Source: an uncultured Oscillospiraceae bacterium
GTDB taxonomy: Bacteria; Bacillota; Clostridia; Oscillospirales; Oscillospiraceae
DNA length: 10,603 nucleotides
Assembly (NCBI GenBank): GCA_934561515.1
Contig: CAKTGM010000044.1
Location: 1-10,603, forward strand
Direction: 5' to 3'
Part shown: piece by piece, positions 1 to 5,157 of the stretch
Position numbering within the stretch: the stretch's first letter is position 1
Layout: each line of letters opens with the position of its first letter
Program-made: the position numbers and the translations under genes
The notes under the pieces: model-generated
What the model was told of the DNA's origin: nothing
Databases searched by the model: none
The model's input: the letters and a program-made list of their open reading frames with translations, nothing else

Positions 1-98
1 TCCTTTGTGGTGGTAACGGTCAGCCCCTTTTCGACAAAGCAGTCAAGGCAGACGCCTACAAGCTCCTGTCTCTTTTCAGCTTTCTTTTCTTCCCTCAA
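1..98 (-). CDS. TetR/AcrR-family regulator, N-terminus only (runs off the window)
   Basis: The minus-strand frame reads LREEKKAEKRQELVGVCLDC and then FVEKGLTVTTTK before leaving the window. This matches the start of the TetR DNA-binding domain in pattern: a charged N-terminus, a helix ending in a 'CF.EKG' turn, then 'TTTK' at the start of helix 2. I chose the TTG at 98-96 because a GGGGGG run lies about 8 nt upstream and there is no ATG in the frame. The open frame extends back to a TAA near 190, and those extra codons (read as SLDLFLKSDILLQETLDNAQ) look protein-like, so a longer or fused product cannot be excluded. The ligand-binding domain is outside the window, so nothing can be said about its ligand or targets. 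TetR assignment is moderately secure; the start is not. Confidence 0.5.
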   Translation of the reverse strand, partial: MREEKKAEKRQELVGVCLDCFVEKGLTVTTTK

Positions 99-168
99 AA
101 CACAATCCCCCCATTTCTGTGCATTATCCAGTGTTTCTTGTAATAAGATATCAGACTTCAAAAATAAA

Positions 169-348
169 TCAAGTGATTGCTTGAATTAGAGTTATAAATT
201 TACAGGATCTCAACGCTTCATCAAACATCACAACAGTCTTTTTCAGCAGCCGCACCTCCGGCAAGCTCTGGATATACCGAATCGCCGTCCTTGCAAAGAC
301 ATCGGACTTTATCGTGTCCCACTCCGCCCGCCAGACGATCTCCGCCAT
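169..348 (-). CDS. Unrecognised 59-residue ORF, possible 3' remnant of a gene
   Basis: An ATG at 348-346 opens a 59-codon frame reading MAEIVWRAEWDTIKSDVFAR, then TAIRYIQSLPEVRLLKKTVV and a short tail ending at TGA 171-169. I do not recognise the family. No good ribosome binding site precedes the ATG. The frame stays open a few codons further upstream (SVNNNG) to a TAA just past the transposase stop, which would fit a gene whose 5' part was lost when the neighbouring insertion sequence arrived. The first 47 or so residues have a convincing amphipathic composition; the last dozen (after EALRS) do not, so a frameshift near 200 is possible. It lies directly upstream of the TetR-like gene on the same strand. 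Confidence 0.3.
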   Translation of the reverse strand: MAEIVWRAEWDTIKSDVFARTAIRYIQSLPEVRLLKKTVVMFDEALRSCKFITLIQAIT

Positions 349-382
349 GCCGTTATTATTGACGCTTTACACAAATAAGCCG

Positions 383-1705
383 TTAGGATATGAGTGAGAC
401 AGCTGAAAAACGGGAAATTGCCATCACGAAATCAACAAGCCGTATTCCCGAGAGGAATATCAAGAGATGAGCAAAACAGGCAGAACGCCGAAGCTGTTTG
501 GCAGAACGGTAGGAGTGAGAACCATGCAGAACGGCGGCCAGCGCAACCGCTAAAGCGGAGATGTGGGCCAGCGTATTGAGGTTTGCCGCGCTTGCGCCGC
601 TGCGCACCCACAGCCGTTCCTGACCTGTGGATTTGAAGCGGGAATTGTAGCGCTCGCACTCTGTGCGCAGGGCGTAAGTCCGTTTAAAATAGAGACAGCT
701 GCGGTCAATGGAAAGCCTGTAGTCATCGGGAACGGTCCTGTATTTCGTGCAGCCCCGGTTTTTCTTCCCATTGTTCCAGTTTTTGTGGCTGCAGGAGCAA
801 ACACCGGTTTTGGACCGGCGGAACGGGCAGCAGTATTTCTGGCGGGTACGCCCATTGTCGGTCGTCTTTCCGTCCTTGCGCATGGCGACCCCGGCCTCGC
901 AGACCGGATTACCGGCAGGAAGCGTTTTAGAGGCTTTCGTGCCGCGTGGATTGAGGGGAATAAACGCCTCGCCCTCATAGATTGTTTTTACGGTATTGTA
1001 GATGCTTTTCACATCGTAGCCCTTGTCGGCAAGAAAGGTGCATTCCTTTAAGGAGATCACCCTGTCAGCTTCGGCGAGGATCTCAGCGGCGACGGCGGAA
1101 TCGGCGACATTGCCCGGGGTGGTCAGCTCGTAGAGTGGCAGCCCGGAGATGCAGTCCACCAGCACATGGCTTTTGTAGCCCCAGTAGAACTCATACCGGC
1201 GCTCATTGTGCTGGTTGGAGGTAGAGTGGACGCCGAGGGCGCAGTCCGGGTCGCTTTTCGGGTGGTTTTCCTTGGAGAACTTGTTCTTTGCAAAGGATTT
1301 TGGGTTGTTCTGCTTCGTGTTTGCCATGACGGGTGTGGAGTCCAGACCAACGAAAGACGCATCCACCACGCCCAGCTCATACAGCTTCCGCACCAGATTG
1401 GCCATGATCGACTTCAACGCACCGTTGTTCAACTGCCGCAGGCAGCGGTCATACGTCCAGTAGGACGGCAGCGGCTCCATGATGTTAAAGCCGCAGTAAT
1501 GGGCGATGATGCGGTTGTTGTCCAGATAATCCATCAGATCTGTGATCTGCGTGAAACCCTCGCATTTCATTACGATAAACGCACAGACCATGGCTTCTTT
1601 GGGGAAGCCCCGCCGCCCGGTTGCCGCCCTGGGCAGCGTGAAGTCCAGACTGCTGAAAAGCTTGTCGTAGAACGCAGCGGCGCTTTGGGATGTAAACAAT
1701 GTCAC
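383..1705 (-). CDS. DDE transposase, IS4/IS5/IS1182-type insertion sequence
   Basis: This 440-residue transposase catalyses cut-and-paste or replicative strand transfer of its own element. Residues 20-75 form the N-terminal helical domain typical of IS5/IS1182 transposases (RRGFPKEAMVCAFIVMKCEG). The RNase H-like core supplies the likely acidic triad: D122 (VGLDSTPV), D227 (FLADKGYD) and E351. E351 sits in an exact Y-(2)-R-(3)-E-(6)-K signature (Y344, R347, E351, K358), the hallmark of the IS4 supergroup. Between D2 and E there is a cysteine-rich insertion (C292, C293, C303, C305, C319) resembling a small zinc ribbon. The reading frame is uninterrupted, so the enzyme may be active. The GTG at 1705 has no well-spaced ribosome binding site, and the open frame continues upstream about 20 codons without an ATG, so the true start is uncertain. 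The hydrophobic last 30 residues may be native or readthrough past an older end. Confidence 0.88.
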   Translation of the reverse strand: MTLFTSQSAAAFYDKLFSSLDFTLPRAATGRRGFPKEAMVCAFIVMKCEGFTQITDLMDYLDNNRIIAHYCGFNIMEPLPSYWTYDRCLRQLNNGALKSIMANLVRKLYELGVVDASFVGLDSTPVMANTKQNNPKSFAKNKFSKENHPKSDPDCALGVHSTSNQHNERRYEFYWGYKSHVLVDCISGLPLYELTTPGNVADSAVAAEILAEADRVISLKECTFLADKGYDVKSIYNTVKTIYEGEAFIPLNPRGTKASKTLPAGNPVCEAGVAMRKDGKTTDNGRTRQKYCCPFRRSKTGVCSCSHKNWNNGKKNRGCTKYRTVPDDYRLSIDRSCLYFKRTYALRTECERYNSRFKSTGQERLWVRSGASAANLNTLAHISALAVALAAVLHGSHSYRSAKQLRRSACFAHLLIFLSGIRLVDFVMAISRFSAVSLIS

Positions 1706-1739
1706 ATCCTGAATGATTTCCTGTCGGTAGATAGCGGCC

Positions 1740-1790
1740 AGCCCCTTTCTGGTTGGTTTTCTCTCAAGTCAATTTTACCAAAAAGGGGCT
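1740..1790. repeat. Hairpin-forming inverted repeat at the transposase-proximal IS end
   Basis: The arms agcccctttctggt (1740-1753) and accaaaaaggggct (1777-1790) are complementary over 14 bp with one mismatch, around a 23-nt loop. The hairpin lies just upstream of the transposase start on the minus strand, where it could be a subterminal transposase-binding site or a structure that limits transposase translation from outside transcripts. Both roles are known for insertion sequences; neither is shown here. Confidence 0.5.
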
Positions 1791-1910
1791 CCGCTTTCTA
1801 TACCATTTGAGTGATTTTCGGTTTCAGCCATGGCCGGAAAGCATTGATATTACTCAACTTTTTGGGTTTTGCTCATAGCTGGAGGAATATCTAAAAAGGA
1901 GGGGAAATAA

Positions 1911-2846
1911 GTGAACATACAGAATCTGCGGTATCTGCTGGAGATCGCCCAGCAGGGATCGGTGACGTCGGCAGCCAAAGTTCTGTATCTGTCCCAGCCC
2001 AGACTGAGCAAAAATACGGTGTGGTCATTTTCAAACGGGAGAACAACGGCCTTACGCCCGCGGAGGGGGGACAAGAATTTTTAAAGATCGCCCGGGACAT
2101 TGTGGAGGAGGCAGAGGGGAAAGAAAAACTGCTGTATTTGGTAGACCAGGCCAACAGCGCCAGAATATCTGCAACCTTTCTGTCCTTCACCTGCGACGTG
2201 TTTTTGGAGTATGTAAGGACCTTGGGAGAGGAAGACGGCTTTCGATTTTTCTATAAGGAGACCGACCCCCTGACGGCCATCGGAGACGTATTCACCGGGG
2301 AGTCAGAGCTGGGGGTGCTCCACCTGCACAACGGCGTGATGGAACTGGCCCGGCGGGAGGTGGAGAGCAGGGGGCTGTACATGGAGAAGCTGTCTGATAC
2401 AGTGCCCCATCTGGTGGTGCGGGTGGGCCACCCGCTGGCAAGACTGAATCGGCCCATCCGGGCGGAGGACCTGTATGGCCAGAGCTTTGTGATTTATCCC
2501 GAGCTGGACTGACCGATGCCCGGCGGGTCCAGCGTCCACTCCTCGGTGGAGCGGGGCATGAAGAATATGGACTGGAGCCGGATCGGGAAGATCATCTATA
2601 TCTCCAGCCGAGGGACCTTTTATGATCTGCTGACCCAGACCGATGCGGTGGCCGTGGGGGCCCAGGCGATGAACAACCAGGAACGGGTGAACCGGGTGAT
2701 GTCCCTGCCCTTTGACCCGGATTTTTTTGCAGGCTTTGAGGGAGCAATGAACGGGGGGTGTGTACGTCGTGTACCGCCCCGGCCAGGTGCTGTCAGAGGC
2801 GGTGGGTGGATTTTTACAGATGCTGCGGCAGGTCCAATACGAATAA
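1911..2846 (+). pseudogene. LysR-family transcriptional regulator, multiply broken
   Basis: The start is clear: AAGGAGGGG followed by GTG at 1911. The first residues (NIQNLRYLLEIAQQGSVTSA, then AKVLYLSQPRLSK) are a textbook LysR helix-turn-helix. At the A-run 2010-2014 about 20 bp is missing and the frame shifts: the expected 'AIxxLExx' wing is gone and the protein resumes one frame over as KYGVVIFKRENNGLTPAEGG. This frame carries most of the effector-binding domain, is cut by an in-frame TGA at 2510-2512 (after FVIYPELD), and continues in the same frame as SSVHSSVERGMKN onwards. A second frameshift next to the G-run 2753-2758 moves the tail (VYVVYRPGQVLSEAVGGFLQ) to a third segment ending at TAA 2844-2846. 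With three independent lesions, one of them inside the DNA-binding domain, it should be non-functional. Its former target is unknown. Confidence 0.9.
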
Positions 2847-2851
2847 AAAAA

Positions 2852-2884
2852 TACCGGAGAGAAGGCAAAGCCTCCTCTCCGGTA
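2852..2884. terminator. Intrinsic terminator between the convergent lysR pseudogene and eamA
   Basis: The sequence taccggagag is complementary to ctctccggta, followed inward by an A/C mismatch, then aggc pairing with gcct and an AAA loop. On the minus strand the hairpin is followed by a run of seven T (complement of the A-run 2844-2850), so it is strongest for transcripts coming from eamA. On the plus strand only a weak T-rich stretch (ctcttt) follows. It probably works in both directions between convergent units. Confidence 0.75.
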
Positions 2885-3122
2885 CTCTTTAAATCTTTCT
2901 GCGCATTTCGTTGTGTGGGGTCACGGTGTGGGTCAGGCAACCGTTTCTGTCAAAAACGAAGCAGCAAATTAAAGCTGTCGCATTCATATTTTTCGTTTCA
3001 AAAACGCACCGCTGTAATCAAAGAGTACGCCGACACACTCGCTTTCTAAAAATAGATTCCATTCTCCGCAGCTTGAGTGGAACGCACTGCTCCAATCTCT
3101 CTTAAGTCCAGTAGGCTAAGCG

Positions 3123-3989
3123 TCACTTTTTGCGCCCCTCAAGGAAAACCGACACCGCTGCCGCCAGAATAATTCCATAGCCTATATAGCTCAATATATC
3201 AGCTGCCTGATTGAAAATCAGCCATCCCCAAACAGCGGCAAAGACAATCTGGGTATAATCAAATATGGATATTTCGGAGGCTGGTGCATAACGATATGCC
3301 GCCGTTACAGAAAACTGGCCCAGACAGGCGAAAACCGCAGCGGCCAACAGGAGGATAAACTGCCGCGCCGTCAAAGGCAACGGATGCAGGAGCATTGACG
3401 GCAGGCATACGGCACAGGAAAAGGCTGAGAAGAAAAAAACGATCGTGGTCCCATCCTCCCCCTGCTTGGACAAAACTCGCAGCATGGCGTATGCGATACC
3501 GCTGAAGGCGGCGCAGCCAAGCGCCGCAAGCGCTGCATCGTTGCTGAAGATATTTGCCGTAGGTTTGATAACAAAGCACGCGCCTACCAGCGCAAGGAAA
3601 ATCAGTGCATACTGTTTTTGCGTTGCTTTTTCATGCAAAAGCAACGAGGAGACCAGAATAACAAAAAACGGGCTGAGATCAATGAGGATCGTTGCGTCTG
3701 AAAGCAGCATTCTGTCCATCGCATAAAAATTGCAGACCACTCCAAGCGTTCCGAATAGGGAACGCGCCAAAAGCGCCGGCAGGTGCGCTTTCTTCACCGT
3801 AATGCGCTGCCTGCGCAATAGCAAAATCGTTGAGATCACAAGAATCGCAACAAGGTTGCGGAAGAACGTCTTCTGCATGGCAGGAATGTCTCCTGCAAGC
3901 CTCGCAAACATATTCATCGTGCTGAAGTTGAACGCTGCCGCAACGATGAAAAAGATTCCCCGTTTCTTATTGTACATGCTTTGCATCAT
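3123..3989 (-). CDS. EamA/DMT-superfamily transporter
   Basis: This 288-residue integral membrane protein has about ten predicted transmembrane helices in two repeated halves, the size and layout of the EamA (DUF6) drug/metabolite transporter superfamily. Typical features are 'FRNLVAIL' after the first helix, a short basic loop (RRQRITVKK), 'DATILIDLSPFFVILVSSLL' and 'HEKATQKQY' closing the first half, and the matching 'YAPASEISIFDYTQIVFAAV' in the second. Family members often export amino acids, metabolites or nucleobases; the substrate cannot be read from sequence. The weak ribosome binding site (CGGGAG) is only 1 nt from the first ATG, so the second or third ATG (10 nt away) may be the real start. 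It has its own promoter and lies downstream of a terminator, so it is not simply co-transcribed with the rpiR-type regulator. A motif resembling the operators of that regulator overlaps its start site. Confidence 0.88.
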   Translation of the reverse strand: MMQSMYNKKRGIFFIVAAAFNFSTMNMFARLAGDIPAMQKTFFRNLVAILVISTILLLRRQRITVKKAHLPALLARSLFGTLGVVCNFYAMDRMLLSDATILIDLSPFFVILVSSLLLHEKATQKQYALIFLALVGACFVIKPTANIFSNDAALAALGCAAFSGIAYAMLRVLSKQGEDGTTIVFFFSAFSCAVCLPSMLLHPLPLTARQFILLLAAAVFACLGQFSVTAAYRYAPASEISIFDYTQIVFAAVWGWLIFNQAADILSYIGYGIILAAAVSVFLEGRKK

Positions 3990-4004
3990 TCTCCCGTCTC
4001 AAGA

Positions 4005-4020
4005 TAATGGTTTCATCATT
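4005..4020 (-). promoter_or_regulatory. Candidate RpiR-type operator at the eamA transcription start
   Basis: Read on the minus strand this is AATGATGAAACCATTA, matching 12 of 16 positions of the operator at 5034-5049. It sits immediately downstream of the eamA -10 element, where a bound protein would block initiation. Its dyad arms AATG/CATT are centred on the same A (TG-A-A) as the other two copies. Confidence 0.4.
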
Positions 4021-4049
4021 TATTTAGCACAGAATAATGCGCATGTCAA
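4021..4049 (-). promoter_or_regulatory. Sigma-A-type promoter for eamA
   Basis: On the minus strand a perfect -35 TTGACA (4049-4044) is followed by a 17-bp spacer and a -10-like TAAATA (4026-4021). Initiation would fall around 4010-4015, leaving a short leader before the eamA start codons. Confidence 0.65.
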
Positions 4050-4061
4050 TTGTCATTTTAA

Positions 4062-4095
4062 GAAAGCCGATCTGCTTCCCGGCAGATCGGCTTTC
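4062..4095 (-). terminator. Intrinsic terminator of the rpiR-type gene
   Basis: A perfect 14-bp stem, gaaagccgatctgc with gcagatcggctttc, encloses a 6-nt loop (ttcccg) just after the stop codon at 4100-4102. The minus-strand side ends in CTTTCTT, a modest U-tract partly inside the stem. It should end most transcripts of the regulator before the separate eamA promoter. Confidence 0.8.
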
Positions 4096-4099
4096 CGTT

Positions 4100-4987
4100 T
4101 TATTTGTTCTTATGCGCAAAACGATGGTACACATAGGTTTCTTCTTCGATTGCGCTGAGCTTCGTCATGATCTCGTTTGCCCGCTTGTCCTTGCTGACAA
4201 TATCCTGCAATAAAATGCTGAAAAAAAGCATTGTCGTGCTATAGGACCCGAAGAAAAGATCCTTGGTTGTCGGCAAGCACAAGACCGGATCGGCGAGGCT
4301 GCACAGGGGAGAAAGATCTCTATCGGTAACGCCCATAACGCTGAACTTCTTTGCCTTCAATCGCTCCAGCTTAAAAATCAGATTGTGCGGATACTGCGGA
4401 TACATCACTGTGAATATTTCGATTTTTTTGGGGTCCATCAATTCGATGCTTTCCCATATAAGGTTGTTCTCATCAATTACCGAGGCATCCTTTCCCAACC
4501 GTTTGAGCTGGTAGCAGAAATACTCCACCAGCGTACCGGAGACCCGCGAGGCAAGAAAAATGATGCGCTTGGCATCAATCAATCGTTTGAGCATCGCCTC
4601 ATAGCTGTGGTTTGCAAATGTTTCTTTCAGCGCATCCAGATTTGCCTTTTCCGCATGGATGATCTGGTCAATGTTATCAAGGCTGGACAGATACTCCTGC
4701 TGCGATGCCATTGGCGCCGGGTTGCGCACAAAGGTTCGCATCGCATGCTGAAAGCTGCCGTAGCCGCGGCAGCCAAGCGCATTGCAAAAGCGCGAAACGC
4801 TTCCCTGACTGATGCCAACCTCCGCCGCCAGTTCGTTTGCTGTCATAAAAAGAATATCGCCCATATTCTGGTCGATATAGTTGGCAAGTCTTCCAAAAAC
4901 AGGCGCCGTGGCAGCAACCTCTCTCATCTTTGCTTTCAGCGTCTCCAGATCGTGAAAGTCCGGAGAAAAATCCGCTAAATAATCCAT
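4100..4987 (-). CDS. MurR/RpiR-family transcriptional regulator (HTH + SIS domain)
   Basis: The 295-residue product has the RpiR architecture. An N-terminal helix-turn-helix spans about residues 25-90, with recognition region MTANELAAEVGISQGSVSRF followed by CNALGCRGYGSFQHAMR. A SIS (sugar isomerase) fold follows at about 130-265, with IIFLASRVSGTLVEYFCYQL and later VMGVTDRDLSPL. SIS domains in this family usually bind phosphosugars or related small molecules, and members act as repressors or activators of neighbouring catabolic genes. I chose the ATG at 4987 rather than the one at 5002 because GGAGG (5000-4996) lies 8 nt upstream of it and overlaps the earlier ATG. The gene diverges from the lyase operon across a 170-bp region, and its -35 overlaps a perfect ATTGA-N5-TCAAT dyad, which suggests autoregulation and control of the operon. 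Its ligand is unknown and may be the compound the operon degrades. Confidence 0.9.
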   Translation of the reverse strand: MDYLADFSPDFHDLETLKAKMREVAATAPVFGRLANYIDQNMGDILFMTANELAAEVGISQGSVSRFCNALGCRGYGSFQHAMRTFVRNPAPMASQQEYLSSLDNIDQIIHAEKANLDALKETFANHSYEAMLKRLIDAKRIIFLASRVSGTLVEYFCYQLKRLGKDASVIDENNLIWESIELMDPKKIEIFTVMYPQYPHNLIFKLERLKAKKFSVMGVTDRDLSPLCSLADPVLCLPTTKDLFFGSYSTTMLFFSILLQDIVSKDKRANEIMTKLSAIEEETYVYHRFAHKNK

Positions 4988-4992
4988 CTGTT

Positions 4993-5000
4993 CTCCCTCC
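4993..5000 (-). promoter_or_regulatory. Ribosome binding site that fixes the rpiR-type start
   Basis: GGAGGGAG on the minus strand overlaps the upstream in-frame ATG (5002-5000) and sits at ideal distance from the ATG at 4987. This makes the downstream ATG the likely start and shortens the protein by five residues relative to the longest frame. Confidence 0.75.
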
Positions 5001-5017
5001 ATAGTAATCTATAAGAT

Positions 5018-5047
5018 ATCATACCCCAATACGATTGATGAAGTCAA
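5018..5047 (-). promoter_or_regulatory. Promoter of the rpiR-type regulator
   Basis: On the minus strand, TTGACT (5047-5042) and TATGAT (5023-5018) are separated by 18 bp, each with five of six consensus bases. The -35 lies inside the dyad at 5034-5048, so a protein bound there would compete with RNA polymerase. Confidence 0.65.
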
Positions 5048-5049
5048 TA
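5034..5049. promoter_or_regulatory. Candidate operator 1 (ATTGATGAAGTCAATA) in the divergent promoter region
   Basis: ATTGA-TGAAG-TCAAT is a perfect 5-bp dyad over 15 bp. It overlaps the -35 of the regulator's promoter and lies 16 bp upstream of the -35 of the lyase operon. Fourteen of 16 positions recur at 5122-5137 in the same orientation. That the RpiR-type protein binds here is inference from position and symmetry. Confidence 0.5.
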
Positions 5050-5064
5050 ATTTTTTGTTTGCTA

Positions 5065-5093
5065 TTGACATATTTATCAATCCGTGTTATAAG
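5065..5093 (+). promoter_or_regulatory. Strong sigma-A-type promoter of the lyase operon
   Basis: A perfect TTGACA (5065-5070), a 17-bp spacer and TATAAG (5088-5093, five of six bases) make this one of the best promoter matches in the window. Transcription should begin near 5100, leaving a leader of about 58 nt before the lyase ATG. An additional ATTGA-N8-TCAAT dyad overlaps the -35 and spacer (5064-5081). Confidence 0.75.
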
Positions 5094-5121
5094 AATGATA
5101 TCTTCAATATTAACATCAGAT

Positions 5122-5137
5122 ATTGATGAAGAGAATA
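5122..5137. promoter_or_regulatory. Candidate operator 2 (ATTGATGAAGAGAATA) in the lyase leader
   Basis: This copy matches operator 1 at 14 of 16 positions and has its own dyad one step further out (ATATT/AATAT), centred on the same A. It lies about 20-35 nt after the predicted transcription start. The two copies begin 88 bp apart and bracket the promoter. Confidence 0.45.
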
Positions 5138-5144
5138 TTCTTTT

Positions 5145-5150
5145 GGAGGA
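5145..5150 (+). promoter_or_regulatory. Ribosome binding site that fixes the lyase start
   Basis: GGAGGA with a 7-nt spacer to the ATG at 5158 is a strong signal. The longer open frame back to 5035 runs through the promoter and is not expected to be translated. Confidence 0.85.
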
Positions 5151-5157
5151 CAGAAAA

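Larger units (their letters stand above)
372..1800 (-). mobile_element. Insertion sequence carrying the DDE transposase (ends not resolved)
   Basis: The element is inferred from a single full-length transposase gene with short non-coding flanks. I compared about 40 bp on each side (345-385 and 1790-1830) and could not find convincing terminal inverted repeats or a target-site duplication, so the limits given are approximate. The element lies between a probable gene remnant (169-348) and a decayed LysR gene (1911-2846), which fits a region tolerant of insertions. It might instead be an old copy with degraded ends; the intact transposase frame argues against great age. Confidence 0.5.

Noticed and set aside
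550..1810. Several long open frames on the plus strand and other minus frames across the transposase
   Set aside because: They are shadows of the GC-rich transposase gene; none shows a recognisable domain or a ribosome binding site.
390..1812. TGAGTGA direct repeat (390-396 and about 1808-1814) as target-site duplication of the insertion sequence
   Set aside because: The left copy lies inside the transposase frame, flanking bases do not match, and a 7-mer is expected by chance.
2510..2512. Programmed readthrough or selenocysteine at the in-frame TGA of the LysR gene
   Set aside because: Two frameshifts elsewhere in the same gene, one inside the DNA-binding domain, make simple decay the better explanation, and no SECIS-like hairpin was seen directly after the TGA.
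2911..3105. 64-codon plus-strand ORF in the gap between the lysR pseudogene and eamA
   Set aside because: Its composition does not look protein-like, it lacks a ribosome binding site, and it begins in a small imperfect tandem repeat (2913-2936). I see no gene in 2885-3122.
5035..5157. N-terminal extension of the lyase frame with a hydrophobic, signal-like start (MMKSIIFCLLLTYLS)
   Set aside because: The stretch covers the -35 and -10 of the operon promoter and has no ribosome binding site, while a strong one sits before the ATG at 5158 and gives a normal HAL-family length.
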